This document shows, one piece after another, positions 7,564 through 17,489 of a DNA stretch of 64,000 nucleotides (position 1 is the stretch's first letter; each line of letters begins with the position of its first letter). Origin of the DNA: Mucilaginibacter rivuli (GTDB taxonomy: Bacteria; Bacteroidota; Bacteroidia; Sphingobacteriales; Sphingobacteriaceae). Below the pieces are notes generated by a model. It ran no database searches and was not told where the DNA came from. It saw only the letters and a list, made by a program, of their open reading frames with translations. Both the position numbers and the translations under genes were made by a program. Where the stretch lies: NCBI RefSeq assembly GCF_019391655.1, contig NZ_JAHXPQ010000008.1, forward strand, positions 62,001 to 126,000, read 5' to 3'.

Positions 7564-10002
7564 TTATTTAATGCTATAACCTGCTACTGCCGATAGTGGC
7601 ACTCCGGTGTTTGATAAACCCTGAACTACTACTCTTATTTTTGATTTTGGATCGGCATTGTAAAAAGATACCGTTGCCTGACCTTTTTCATCCGTTGTTA
7701 TCATAGGCTCCCAGTGAATGGTTGTACGCTGGTCGCTTTTGGTTGAAGAATATTCGTAATTAGGCGCGTAAAAAGTACGGGCATTATAATAACCGTTAAC
7801 ATCCTGGTTAACCAGGCTAAATTCCTTTTTATCAAAAGCTGTTGGTTTAAGTGAAAGATAAACCAGGATCCTGTCGCCACCACCCATGCTGATCAGGTGC
7901 CTTACTGATACCGTATTGATCTGGTCCATAGACAGATTGTAGTAATCCAACCTTTCGTACATATCCTCGCGTTTATCTACAACAAACTTAGGAAACACCT
8001 TTTGACCGCCGAACATAAACATGATACCGCTTTCCTTATCGGGATTGGCGATAGCCCCGGGCACTTTTTGTATTAAAAATTGCTCCAGGGTTTTATAGGT
8101 ATAATCGGCCTTGGTGATGTTGAACTCATATTCAGGGTACCCAAAGCTTTGCAGGGTTTCGTCCATTAAGGTAACCGTTTTTGGCTTATCGGTAATATTA
8201 ACCTGTTTTAACTGCACCACATTTGATACCTTAAAACGATTAGCCTCATTTACACGTGTTGTACTGGCTTTGTTAAAAGCCAGTAATTGCGGGCTCGGCT
8301 CTTCATTAAATATAGGTGTAGGTGTAACCGGGAAGGCATCATTGGCAAGGGTATCTAAAAACAACCAGCCATCTTTTTTACCTTTCAAATTGCGCGATGT
8401 GAGTTTAAGGGTCTGGTTGCCATATAACTCAATACCATCCAGGTAATATTTTCCATCCTGATCGGTTTGCGTCGCGAAAATTTTATTACCCTTTGCACCG
8501 GGCGCATATAAAGTGATATTGGCATTAGCGATAGACTTATTTACCATTACCGATCTTACCCTTCCCGATACCGTAAACCCGGCTTCGGGCAGGTAGCTTA
8601 GTTTTAATGTTGAATCTTGCAGGCGTTTCCATACAAAATCCCGCCAGCCTTGTGTTAACAGCAGCATATCCATTTGCTTAAAACGATTTACATTATTCAC
8701 ATCGAAGTATTGCGCTGCATTTTCAATTTTCCCCCTGATATCCGATTGCAGTAACAGATAGGCTACTATGTTGCTTTCATCGGCAGGTACTACAGTGCCA
8801 TCAATTGCAGCTAAAGATAGTTCTGCCTTCACGGGCTGGTTTTTACTATCAGTAGCGGTAATGGTTACTGTTGTTTTTTCTTTTGATGCGTAAACCGCTT
8901 TATCAGGTACCACACTCAGTTTAACATTATTTTTGTTGTTGATATAAACCAGGCGCTCGCAATTAGGATGCATCAATTCATCAAACAAAAGAATACTGCT
9001 TACCCCCGGTGATAATTTCGCCTTGGATATACCGATACTCATTTGCAGATCAGCAAGGTCAAATTTTCCTTCCCACTGATATTTATCGGCATGTTTACTG
9101 GCAAGTGTTAATTTTTTGCCTTTGTTTTTATCTAACGTGGCCTGGTTAGTACTTACAACCACCTGTACTACAGAGTCGGTATTAACAATATGAATAGCAT
9201 ATCCTGTACTCAATACATCGGGTAATGCCGATGTAAAAGGCAGGTTGTTTTTATAGGTGCCCTTTATCATGTATTTGGTACCGGCAACAGGCAATATGGT
9301 AAAACTACCCAGCCCCATATCGGTACTTTCAAAATGCCCCACCACATCGCCCTGGGCAGATGTAACATCACCACTTACCTTTACACCTTTGCCCATAGCA
9401 TCTTCTGCTTTGTAACCTACCACAGTGGCAACACCTTCTATCATTGATCCGCCTTCGGGGAAAAAATTGATCTTGTAGGTCTGGTCGATATTTACCGGAG
9501 GTATCTCGGTTGCTTTGCCGCGTTTACCTGCTTCTTTAACCTGCGGGTTTGCCGATTTTACCCCCTGAACGCTGTGAATAGTTATCTTTTTATCAAAAAT
9601 AAAATTATCGCCAAAATTACGCATCCAGTTGGTGTATGCTTTCAGGTGGTAAACACCTTCGGGTACTGAGTCGGTCAGTTTAAAATCGCCCACGCCCATA
9701 CCCTGATCCAGGCGTATGATTTCGCGCGACATGATCTTTGAATCGGGAGAAATCAAGTCGATATACAGGTTATTACTTGTATAGGTAGGATAACTGCTTA
9801 AGCCATTAACCAAATAGGCTTTAAACCAAATATCTTCGCCGGTAGCATAATAATCACGATCAGTGTGTACGTATACTTTCTCGAAAAATAAGGTGAAGTT
9901 TTTTTGAGGGGCTGTGGCCACAGGCTTTTTTTGTGCTGATGCCGATTGGCCGATGCTTAAAAGGCAGCACAATAAAACAGCAACTAATAAATTGGATTTC
10001 AT
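7564..10002 (-). CDS. Secreted MG2/TonB-plug-like protein, paralog 2
   Basis: First gene of the tandem pair, 812 residues, with a signal peptide ending near SIGQSASA. It shares the whole architecture of its downstream paralog: FFEKVYVHTDRDYYATGEDIWFKAYL at the N-terminus, the AYTNWMRNFGDNFIFDKKI block, a GWRDFVWKRL block, a carboxypeptidase-regulatory-like domain (VSGRVRSVMVNKSIANAN), a plug-like stretch (FLIQKVPGAIANPD) and a closing RVVVQGLSNTGVPLS strand. The two probably arose by tandem duplication and have diverged considerably. The family is common in Bacteroidota but uncharacterised; a role in the cell envelope or in binding an outer-membrane partner is inference. Confidence 0.8.
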   Translation of the reverse strand: MKSNLLVAVLLCCLLSIGQSASAQKKPVATAPQKNFTLFFEKVYVHTDRDYYATGEDIWFKAYLVNGLSSYPTYTSNNLYIDLISPDSKIMSREIIRLDQGMGVGDFKLTDSVPEGVYHLKAYTNWMRNFGDNFIFDKKITIHSVQGVKSANPQVKEAGKRGKATEIPPVNIDQTYKINFFPEGGSMIEGVATVVGYKAEDAMGKGVKVSGDVTSAQGDVVGHFESTDMGLGSFTILPVAGTKYMIKGTYKNNLPFTSALPDVLSTGYAIHIVNTDSVVQVVVSTNQATLDKNKGKKLTLASKHADKYQWEGKFDLADLQMSIGISKAKLSPGVSSILLFDELMHPNCERLVYINNKNNVKLSVVPDKAVYASKEKTTVTITATDSKNQPVKAELSLAAIDGTVVPADESNIVAYLLLQSDIRGKIENAAQYFDVNNVNRFKQMDMLLLTQGWRDFVWKRLQDSTLKLSYLPEAGFTVSGRVRSVMVNKSIANANITLYAPGAKGNKIFATQTDQDGKYYLDGIELYGNQTLKLTSRNLKGKKDGWLFLDTLANDAFPVTPTPIFNEEPSPQLLAFNKASTTRVNEANRFKVSNVVQLKQVNITDKPKTVTLMDETLQSFGYPEYEFNITKADYTYKTLEQFLIQKVPGAIANPDKESGIMFMFGGQKVFPKFVVDKREDMYERLDYYNLSMDQINTVSVRHLISMGGGDRILVYLSLKPTAFDKKEFSLVNQDVNGYYNARTFYAPNYEYSSTKSDQRTTIHWEPMITTDEKGQATVSFYNADPKSKIRVVVQGLSNTGVPLSAVAGYSIK

Positions 10003-10130
10003 GGGAGGTTTTAGCTGTAATAGATTAAATAAGGTTTAGACTAAAAAATTTAAAATAGTTTAAATTGTACCATCCTGAACTGTAATGACAGGATGATACG
10101 CGATGGGGAGTCAATGATAAGCAATTATAC

Positions 10131-10168
10131 AAAAAAAGCCGTCCCGAAAATTATCGGGACGGCTTTTT
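10131..10168 (-). terminator. Rho-independent terminator after the SlyD-like gene
   Basis: A perfect 10-bp GCCGTCCCGA/TCGGGACGGC stem (10138-10147 with 10154-10163), with a T run on each strand. It lies 17 bp beyond the stop of the peptidyl-prolyl isomerase gene on the minus strand and separates it from the MG2/plug pair. Confidence 0.92.
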
Positions 10169-10184
10169 AACAATTTATATTTTT

Positions 10185-10682
10185 TTAGTGTTGATGATGA
10201 CCATCAGGGCCGTGTGCATGACCATGAGAAAGTTCTTCAGGGTTTGCAGGGCGTACATTTAGTATACTACCTTTAAAGTGCAGTTCCTGACCTGCCATAG
10301 GGTGATTCAGGTCAACAATAACCGCGTCTTCAGCTATTGATACAACCTGGCCCTGGAAATGGTTACCCTGGTTATCCTGTAAAGGTAAAACGCTGCCAAT
10401 AACAGGCATTTCGTTTCCGTTAAACATTTCTATAGGCAGGTTAGCTACCGCTTCATCATCATATTCTCCATAAGCGTCTTCGGCACTCAAGCGAAAATCA
10501 TAGCTATCGCCGGTTGATAGGTTGCTCAGGTTTTCTTCAAACTTTGGCAACATCTGGCCAACACCAAACAAAAAGGTTAAAGGTTGTTCCTGGGTAGTGC
10601 TTTCTACTAAAACCTCGGCTCCATCCTGGTTTACATACAAATCATAAGTTAGCGACACTACATTTTGTGGTTGAATTTTCAT
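10185..10682 (-). CDS. SlyD-like FKBP-type peptidyl-prolyl cis-trans isomerase
   Basis: Catalyses proline isomerisation and acts as a folding helper; cytosolic. The 165 residues show the FKBP entry strand (VVSLTYDLYVNQDG), the PLTFLFGVGQMLPKFEENL block of SlyD, an IF-domain insertion in the middle (AYGEYDDEAVANLP) and the VDLNHPMAGQELHFKGSI strand that closes the FKBP fold. The C-terminus is a His-rich tail (SHGHAHGPDGHHQH), as in SlyD, where it binds nickel or other metals. It is transcribed with the DUF255 gene upstream (76-bp gap) and followed by a strong terminator. Confidence 0.92.
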   Translation of the reverse strand: MKIQPQNVVSLTYDLYVNQDGAEVLVESTTQEQPLTFLFGVGQMLPKFEENLSNLSTGDSYDFRLSAEDAYGEYDDEAVANLPIEMFNGNEMPVIGSVLPLQDNQGNHFQGQVVSIAEDAVIVDLNHPMAGQELHFKGSILNVRPANPEELSHGHAHGPDGHHQH

Positions 10683-10758
10683 TATCAGTAATTTTTTTAA
10701 AGTAAAACAATAAACTCAAAAAAGTATAACACAAGCTAACCAAGCCTGTATATCCGTT

Positions 10759-12777
10759 TTAAGCTTCAATTTGTTTAAACGCCTCAGTTGTTTCTGTAAC
10801 GGGCAACCGGCAGGTTTTATCTTTACAAACAAAAATCCTGGTCTCGTCGCTAAACTTATCTGCCAACAAAGGTAAACTTCCTTTTGTTCCGCCCAATATT
10901 ATTTTGTTGGGGATGTACTTTTTTTCTGTTTCTTTTCGCCTTGCTTCTGCATTGGCCCCGGTTATGGCAATTTCGTAAACACCGGCTACGTTATCCAGCA
11001 GCAACATTGCCCAATTTGAGTATGCCGAGCCATATTTTGCCATCAGCTTTTTAATGTTGCGCATCATTTGGGCCGATATGTTGAGGTATTGTTCATCATC
11101 AAACAACAACCCCAGTTTATACAGGTTACGTGCCATTACCGAGTTGGATGATGGTATCACATTATCCATAATTTCAAGCTTCCGGGCTATCAGTTGCTCG
11201 CCGTTGTTAGGCGTGTAATAGAACATGCCTGTACTTTCATCATAAAAATAGCTGATAGTATAAGTAATTAGCTTTTTAGCAAGTTGTAACCATTGCTCAT
11301 CAAAAGTAACCTCGTACAAAGCGGTAAACGCCTCAATGATCATGGCGTAATCATCCAAAAAAGCAACTGCTTCATCAAGCTTACCTGCCGAATCCGAGCT
11401 ATCGTAAACCCTTGTGATCTTCCCTGAAAGTGTGATCAGGTTATCCTGGATAAAGGCCGCGTTTTTGAGTGCCAGCTCCAGGTATGCAGGTTCATCAAAG
11501 GCGCGGTAAGCATCACAAAGGCCCTTTAGCATTAGGCCATTCCATGATGCCAGTACCTTATAATCCAAACCCGGGCGGATACGTTTGGAGCGGGCGGTTA
11601 ATACCTTTTGTTTTAACTCCGCTATTTTTTCCAACATACGTTCAACCGGCAAACCCAGCTTTTGAGCCAATACAGCGTCATCATCACTTCTGAAAAAAAT
11701 GTTAGTATGCTCTTCTTCCCAGTTACCTTCGCTGGTTACATTATAATAGATGCCAAATAATGCGGCATCATCTCCCAAAATCGACTCAACATCTTCCAGG
11801 TCGAAAGTATAGAACTTACCCTCAACACCTTCACTATCAGCATCAAGCGCCGAATAAAAACCAAACTCGGGCGAGGTCAGCTCACGTTCAACAAACGTAA
11901 TGGTTTCTGCAACTACTTTACGGTACTGCTCATCGCCCATGCAGGTATAAGCTTCCGAGTATAACGATACCAATTGAGCATTATCATACAGCATCTTTTC
12001 AAAATGTGGTACATGCCAGTGCCCGTCAACCGAGTAACGGGCAAAACCGCCCCCTACATGGTCATATATGCCGCCCTTGGCCATTTTATCCAGCGTAAGC
12101 CCAACAATTACCTGTGCGGCCTCATCCTTCATTATATGTGCATAACGCATTAAAAACTGCCAGTTGTTCGGCATCGGGAATTTGGGTGCGCTACCCAAAC
12201 CTCCTTCATTAAAATCAAAGTATTGTTTCCATGGCTGTACAATGGCTACCAGATCGGCCTTTGTGTTTTCGTGCTGCTCCGTTACAAAACTTATGTTCTC
12301 ATACTGTACAATACCTTCAGTTAATTTAACAGCATAGTCTTCGGCTTCCTTTGGTTTGGTTTCCCAAAAATCAGCAAGATTTTGAAGCAGCCCCATCCAA
12401 TCTTGTTTTTTAAAATAAGTACCTCCATAAATGGGGCGCTGGTCGGGCAGGCAAATGCAGTTAAGCGGCCAGCCGCCACGGCCTGTCATTAACTGTACGG
12501 CGCTCATGTATATCTGGTCAATATCCGGCCGCTCTTCCCTATCCACTTTAATGCACACAAAGTGCTCGTTCATTACATCGGCCACCTGTTTATCTTCAAA
12601 GCTTTCGTGCTCCATTACATGGCACCAGTGGCAGGCTGAGTAGCCAATACTTACCAGTATCAGTTTGTTTTCATCTTTAGCTTTTTGCAAAGCCTCTGCC
12701 CCCCAGGGGAACCAGTTTACGGGATTGTTGGCATGTTGTAGTAAATATGGCGATGTGGAGTTGGATAGTTTATTCAT
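10759..12777 (-). CDS. Thioredoxin-domain protein of the DUF255/YyaL (SSP411) family
   Basis: 672 residues. The N-terminal thioredoxin-like domain (DUF255) carries SPYLLQHANNPVNW and the redox motif CHWC at residues 49-52, followed by HESFEDKQVA and DREERPDIDQIYM. The rest is an alpha/alpha barrel of the six-hairpin glycosidase type, with GGIYDHVGGGFARYSVD and HFEKMLYDNAQL. The family is widespread (human SPATA20, B. subtilis YyaL), but its substrate is unknown. No signal peptide is seen, so it is likely cytosolic. It precedes the SlyD-like gene on the same strand. The start is the ATG that opens the conserved MNKLSNSTSPYLL; the length is normal for the family. Confidence 0.92.
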   Translation of the reverse strand: MNKLSNSTSPYLLQHANNPVNWFPWGAEALQKAKDENKLILVSIGYSACHWCHVMEHESFEDKQVADVMNEHFVCIKVDREERPDIDQIYMSAVQLMTGRGGWPLNCICLPDQRPIYGGTYFKKQDWMGLLQNLADFWETKPKEAEDYAVKLTEGIVQYENISFVTEQHENTKADLVAIVQPWKQYFDFNEGGLGSAPKFPMPNNWQFLMRYAHIMKDEAAQVIVGLTLDKMAKGGIYDHVGGGFARYSVDGHWHVPHFEKMLYDNAQLVSLYSEAYTCMGDEQYRKVVAETITFVERELTSPEFGFYSALDADSEGVEGKFYTFDLEDVESILGDDAALFGIYYNVTSEGNWEEEHTNIFFRSDDDAVLAQKLGLPVERMLEKIAELKQKVLTARSKRIRPGLDYKVLASWNGLMLKGLCDAYRAFDEPAYLELALKNAAFIQDNLITLSGKITRVYDSSDSAGKLDEAVAFLDDYAMIIEAFTALYEVTFDEQWLQLAKKLITYTISYFYDESTGMFYYTPNNGEQLIARKLEIMDNVIPSSNSVMARNLYKLGLLFDDEQYLNISAQMMRNIKKLMAKYGSAYSNWAMLLLDNVAGVYEIAITGANAEARRKETEKKYIPNKIILGGTKGSLPLLADKFSDETRIFVCKDKTCRLPVTETTEAFKQIEA

Positions 12778-12925
12778 AAAAAGCTACAGTGTGGTTTTGA
12801 GCCACATATTATACTACCGGCACAATACATTTGTTTGCCGGTGTACAACATTTCAAATTAAGCTATAAATAAGCTACGATAAAATAGTGAGGCGATATTT
12901 TACTTCGCGATAGCATAAAAAGCAG

Positions 12926-13276
12926 CTAACCCTCTACCTCCAAACCTATTGATTGTGCCATTAGCCAGGTACGCTCAAGCCAGGCTTCAAACAGGTTTTC
13001 TTTACCAACGGGGTATTTGATATTGATGAGCATTTCATGATAATTTTCAAGTTTGTTTTTTTTAACAAAATCATACTCTATGGTACGGTTTAAATAACTA
13101 CCAAAATCCTGGTTTAAAGCTTCGGATGCTGCTTTGATGTTGCCCGATGTCCACTCTTCGGTGTGATACAGTGATACAACCTCATCGGCAGATCTATCCA
13201 TTAACCAGGCCATATCCTCAACGGTAATGTTATTATTCTCCGCTGATTTTTTTACGATATTTCCAAAATGCATCAT
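12926..13276 (-). CDS. Hypothetical 116-aa protein with a possible N-terminal helix-turn-helix
   Basis: A soluble, acidic small protein I cannot assign to a family. Residues about 15-60 (NNITVEDMAWLMDRSADEVVSLY followed by KAASEALNQDFGSYL) have the spacing of a Cro/XRE-type helix-turn-helix, but the match is weak. The C-terminal half (ENYHEMLINIKYPVGKENLFEAWLERTW) looks like a separate helical segment. The ATG at 13276 is used; MHFGNI one codon later is equally possible. The region is somewhat AT-richer than its neighbours. It is divergent from the dipeptide epimerase gene. A regulator role is only a suggestion. Confidence 0.6.
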   Translation of the reverse strand: MMHFGNIVKKSAENNNITVEDMAWLMDRSADEVVSLYHTEEWTSGNIKAASEALNQDFGSYLNRTIEYDFVKKNKLENYHEMLINIKYPVGKENLFEAWLERTWLMAQSIGLEVEG

Positions 13277-13365
13277 AATATTTTTTCTTTAGGTAACGGT
13301 TTTTACGACTCCGAAATTTAAAAGTTGCATAAAAGTATTCTATACCTTATCACTACCTTTAAGCC

Positions 13366-14463
13366 ATGCAGATAACCCACACCGATATATATCGTTTTAG
13401 CATACCCATGAAACCTTTTACCATTGCTACCGGTACTATGGATTATGCCCAAAATACTTTTATACGGGTACACACAGATGCCGGATATTATGGTGTTGGG
13501 GAGTGTTCGGCTTTCCCGATGATTGTAGGCGAAACGCAGGATACCTGCCTGGTAATGGCACGTGAGTTTGCCGGATTATGGAAAGGCACCGACCCGTTAA
13601 ATATTGAGGCGCGGTTAAAACAATTACATGATTTTACTGCCGGTAATACTACCATTAAAAGCGCGTTTGATATGGCTTTGTATGATATTGCCGCCAAACA
13701 TGCCGGGCAACCACTATACCAATACCTTGGTGGGAAGAAGCGGGTTGTTGAAACTGATATTACCATAGGGATAGCTACGCCCGAACTGATGGCACAAAAG
13801 GCTATTGAGTTTGTAGGTTTGGGGGCAACTATACTGAAAGTTAAATTGGGTAAAGATGCTTTGACAGATATCAAACGCATTAAACTCATCCGCGAAATGG
13901 TAGGTACAGCCGTAAAAATACGGATAGATGCCAACCAGGGCTGGAGCTTTGATGATGCGGTAGCCGCCTTACAAGGCCTAAGCCAGTTTGATGTTGAGTT
14001 TTGCGAGCAGCCCATGCGCACCTGGTTTGACGACCACCTCCCTGAACTGATGGCCTTATCTCCCATCAAAATAATGGCCGATGAAAGTGTATATAACCAC
14101 CACGATGCCCGCAAACAGATCAACAGCAAAAGCTGTGATTATATTAATATCAAGTTCTCAAAATCGGGCGGAATAAACGAAGCTATTAAGATACATAATG
14201 TTGCCCGGGATGCCGGCATACCCTGCATGATGGGCGGCATGTTGGAAAGCCGTATCGCGTTAAGCGCCAAGCTCCACTTTGTGTATGCCAGCCCTAACGT
14301 TAAGTTTTACGATATGGATACCTGTATGCTTGGGCATTTGGCAGACCCTTGTATCGGTGGTGTTCAATTTGATGGGTATCACGTATCAATTGATGATACC
14401 CCGGGAATTGGCGCTGATGCTGCTAAAGCTTTTTTAAATGACTGTGAGCTAATATCTGTCTGA
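13366..14463 (+). CDS. Dipeptide epimerase (enolase superfamily)
   Basis: Likely epimerises the C-terminal residue of dipeptides, such as L-Ala-D/L-Glu from murein turnover; cytosolic. The 365-residue sequence has the muconate-lactonising-type barrel signatures: Lys-x-Lys at 158-160 (LKVKLG), the metal ligands Asp188 (RIDANQGW), Glu214 (CEQPM) and Asp239 (MADES), and the second catalytic Lys263 (NIKFSKSGG). It is a single gene, followed by a PAS kinase 97 bp further on. The exact dipeptide specificity cannot be read from sequence, so no gene symbol is given. The start ATG is placed before the ITHTDIYRF strand typical of the N-terminal capping domain. Confidence 0.9.
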   Translation: MQITHTDIYRFSIPMKPFTIATGTMDYAQNTFIRVHTDAGYYGVGECSAFPMIVGETQDTCLVMAREFAGLWKGTDPLNIEARLKQLHDFTAGNTTIKSAFDMALYDIAAKHAGQPLYQYLGGKKRVVETDITIGIATPELMAQKAIEFVGLGATILKVKLGKDALTDIKRIKLIREMVGTAVKIRIDANQGWSFDDAVAALQGLSQFDVEFCEQPMRTWFDDHLPELMALSPIKIMADESVYNHHDARKQINSKSCDYINIKFSKSGGINEAIKIHNVARDAGIPCMMGGMLESRIALSAKLHFVYASPNVKFYDMDTCMLGHLADPCIGGVQFDGYHVSIDDTPGIGADAAKAFLNDCELISV

Positions 14464-14560
14464 CAAAATGCCTTTAAAACTTTTATTTATGAAATAGGTT
14501 TTAGTATTTTTAAGAGTTTAACATTGTACTTTTATCATACCGTAATACGCCATATTCAAT

Positions 14561-17449
14561 ATGACCTTAAACGATAATGAAATTATACCTGATCATCCAT
14601 TTCTTTCGGGTGGTGGCGAGATGGGTAATTTGATACGCTCGTTCAACTGGTCGAAAAACGCTTTGGGCATACCAGCAAACTGGCCAGCCGCATTAAAACA
14701 AACCGTTAACATGATGTTAACCACACCTTTTCCCATGCTGGTTTGCTGGGGCGAAAACCATATTCAACTTTATAATGATGCTTTCAGGCCTATACTTGGC
14801 GCAACCAAGCACCCGCAAGCCTTAGGCATCAGCGCGAGCGAAACGTACGCTGAAATATGGGATACTATTGGCCCCATGTTTAAAAGTGTGCTAAAGGGCC
14901 AGCCCATTGGTTTTCCAAACTTTATGGTAACTATGGATAGAAATGGCTATCCCGAAGAGTGCTATTTTGATTTTTCATACAGCCCTATCCGCGATGAGCA
15001 GGCTCATATAGAAGGGATATTGGTGATCTGTATAGAAACCACAGATAAGGTGCGCACCCTGGAAGAATTAAGGCGTAACCAGGATGCACTTGCTAAAAGC
15101 GAAGAAAACTTTAAAAACATCATCTTACAAGCGCCGGTTGCAATGGGTTTATTCATCGGTAATGATATGGTGCTGGATGTGATCAATAATTCATTTCTAA
15201 AATTGTGGGACAGACCAGGTAGTATAATTGGCTTGCCTTTGCACACCGCCTTACCAGAATTAATTGACCAGCCCTACCTGCAGATAATGCGGGATGTGGT
15301 AAGTACCGGAAAAACATATTATGGCAATGAGGCAGAGGTAAAATTGTTCCGTAACGGGGTACTTGATGTAGGTTATTACAATTTCATAAACCACCCTTTC
15401 CGTAATAACGCGGGAGAAATAACCGGAGTTATTGTAGTAGCAAACGAAGTTACTGATTTAGTGCGGGACAGGCACAAGGTACAGGTTCTTAATAATGAGC
15501 TATCGGCAATCAATAACGAATTACATCATACAAACCAAAAACTGGTTGTAAGCAATGATGAATTAGCCCTCATAGAAACCAATCTGCAGGAAGTAGTTTT
15601 TAAGCTAATAGACCGCGAGGCCAGGCTACAATATATGCTATCAGAAGCGCCGGTTGCAATTGCTATTATGACGGGCCCTGATCTGATCATCGAATCGGCT
15701 AATAAAAAGCTTTTGGAAGCATGGGGTAAAGATGAATCTATTATTGGCAAACCTATCCATATTGCTTTACCGGAACTACAGGGACAACAATTTTTGAAGT
15801 TACTGGATGATGTTTTTACAAAAGGTGAGCCTTTTTATGGCAACGAGGTAAAGGCATTGTTAGAACAGAACGGCCAGATAGAAGATGTGTACTCTAATTT
15901 TGTTTACCAACCTATTAAGAATGATGAGGGCAAAACGATAAGCATTATGTTGGTTGCAAATATTGTTACTGAGCAGGTAGTAGCCCGCAAAAAAACAGAG
16001 CATGCAGAACAAATGATGCGTTTTTCCATCGAAGCGGCCAACCTGGGTACCTGGGATCTTGACCCTAAAACATATAAATTTAAAGGTAATGCCAGGTTAA
16101 AACATTGGTTTGGATTAGCGCCCGATGATGAAATTGAATTATCAAAAGCCATTGATATAATTATTGAAAAAGATCGCGAGCGGGTAATTAACGCTATTCA
16201 ACAAGCAATGACTTATGAATCGGGTGGTAATTATGATATTGAATATGTTATAGTAAACCCCGCAGATAATATTGCCAGGTTTGTTAGGGCACAAGGCCAG
16301 GCAATTTTTGATTCCGAACAGCATCCCCTTCGTTTTAACGGGACTTTGCAGGATATCACTGAAGAAAAAAGAGGGCGGCAGGAATTAGAACGTTTATACC
16401 AACAGGAAAAGCTTTCAAAAGAAGCCGCCCAGCTGGGGACTTTTGACCTGGACCTGGTTGAAAACGTATTAGAGTGGGATGAACGCTGCCGAACATTGTT
16501 TGGGATATCGCACAACGACCCGGTGGATTACGACAGGGATTTTTTACCTGGCTTGCACCCCCATGATCGCGAACGTGTTATCGACGTTATTAGCAAATCT
16601 TTTACAAAAAGGATCAGCAATGGCGATTACGATGTTGAATACCGAACCGTTGGCGTAGAAGACGGAAAGATAAGATGGGTAAGAGCCAAAGGAAAGGTGT
16701 TTTTTAATGAAAAAGATGAGCCAATACGTTTCATAGGGTCGGTGCTTGATATTACCGAGCAAAAACAAGACGACCTGCGTAAGAATGACTTTATCGGTAT
16801 GGTTAGCCACGAGTTGAAAACGCCGCTTACCTCGCTTAGCGCATACACCCAGATATTATATACCAAAGCTGTAAAAGCCGAAGATAAATTTGCAACCGGG
16901 GCATTGGATAAGGTGAACATACAGATCAGAAAAATGACCAATATGATCAACGGTTTCCTTAATATTTCCAGGCTGGAATCGGGCAAGATAGAGATCATCA
17001 AATCAAAATTCAATATCGCTGAGTTGTTGAGCGATGTGGTAAAAGAAACAGAACCTACGGTAGTTACACACAGCATAAAACTAATACCTTCAGACAGCAT
17101 AACTATTAATGCTGATAAAGATAAAATTGGTTCGGTAGTATCAAACCTGTTAAGTAATGCCATCAAATATTCGCCAAAAGGCAAGCATATTGAGGTTACC
17201 TGCGAACGTTTTGGTGATACGGCAAGGGTAAGTGTAAAAGACGAAGGCATGGGCGTTAAAGCCCACGATATTGACAAAATATTTGACCGATACTACCGTG
17301 TTGAAAGCAACCATACCCAACATATTTCCGGCTTTGGGATTGGACTATATCTAAGCGCCGAAATTATAGAGCGCCATGGCGGTAAAATTGGTGTAAACAG
17401 CGAACACGGCAAAGGCAGTGAGTTTTGGTTTATGTTGCCTATTGCATAA
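14561..17449 (+). CDS. Soluble multi-PAS sensor histidine kinase
   Basis: 962 residues, no membrane segment or signal peptide, so a cytosolic sensor. The N-terminus (SFNWSKNALGIPANWP, PMLVCWGENHIQLYNDAF, LGATKHPQALG) is the PAS/GAF-like module of many Bacteroidota and proteobacterial kinases. Four further PAS/PAC units follow at roughly 185-320, 345-480, 485-605 and 610-735. A coiled coil of Asn/Glu-rich repeats joins the second and third. HisKA carries the phosphoacceptor His750 in VSHELKTPL; HATPase_c has NLLSNAIKYS (about 862) and GFGIGLYLS. No receiver domain and no adjacent response regulator, so it is an orphan kinase. PAS units 2 and 3 are very similar to each other (QAPVAMGL and EAPVAIAI), pointing to internal duplication. 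Signal unknown. Confidence 0.93.
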   Translation: MTLNDNEIIPDHPFLSGGGEMGNLIRSFNWSKNALGIPANWPAALKQTVNMMLTTPFPMLVCWGENHIQLYNDAFRPILGATKHPQALGISASETYAEIWDTIGPMFKSVLKGQPIGFPNFMVTMDRNGYPEECYFDFSYSPIRDEQAHIEGILVICIETTDKVRTLEELRRNQDALAKSEENFKNIILQAPVAMGLFIGNDMVLDVINNSFLKLWDRPGSIIGLPLHTALPELIDQPYLQIMRDVVSTGKTYYGNEAEVKLFRNGVLDVGYYNFINHPFRNNAGEITGVIVVANEVTDLVRDRHKVQVLNNELSAINNELHHTNQKLVVSNDELALIETNLQEVVFKLIDREARLQYMLSEAPVAIAIMTGPDLIIESANKKLLEAWGKDESIIGKPIHIALPELQGQQFLKLLDDVFTKGEPFYGNEVKALLEQNGQIEDVYSNFVYQPIKNDEGKTISIMLVANIVTEQVVARKKTEHAEQMMRFSIEAANLGTWDLDPKTYKFKGNARLKHWFGLAPDDEIELSKAIDIIIEKDRERVINAIQQAMTYESGGNYDIEYVIVNPADNIARFVRAQGQAIFDSEQHPLRFNGTLQDITEEKRGRQELERLYQQEKLSKEAAQLGTFDLDLVENVLEWDERCRTLFGISHNDPVDYDRDFLPGLHPHDRERVIDVISKSFTKRISNGDYDVEYRTVGVEDGKIRWVRAKGKVFFNEKDEPIRFIGSVLDITEQKQDDLRKNDFIGMVSHELKTPLTSLSAYTQILYTKAVKAEDKFATGALDKVNIQIRKMTNMINGFLNISRLESGKIEIIKSKFNIAELLSDVVKETEPTVVTHSIKLIPSDSITINADKDKIGSVVSNLLSNAIKYSPKGKHIEVTCERFGDTARVSVKDEGMGVKAHDIDKIFDRYYRVESNHTQHISGFGIGLYLSAEIIERHGGKIGVNSEHGKGSEFWFMLPIA

Positions 17450-17480
17450 AAATGCCACCCAATTATTTAAGGTGGCATTT
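17450..17480. terminator. Bidirectional terminator between the convergent PAS kinase and GH13 genes
   Basis: AAATGCCACC (17450-17459) pairs with GGTGGCATTT (17471-17480). It lies directly at the stop of the plus-strand kinase gene and 10 bp beyond the stop of the minus-strand GH13 gene, so it can end both. Confidence 0.9.
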
Positions 17481-17489
17481 ATAAACATG

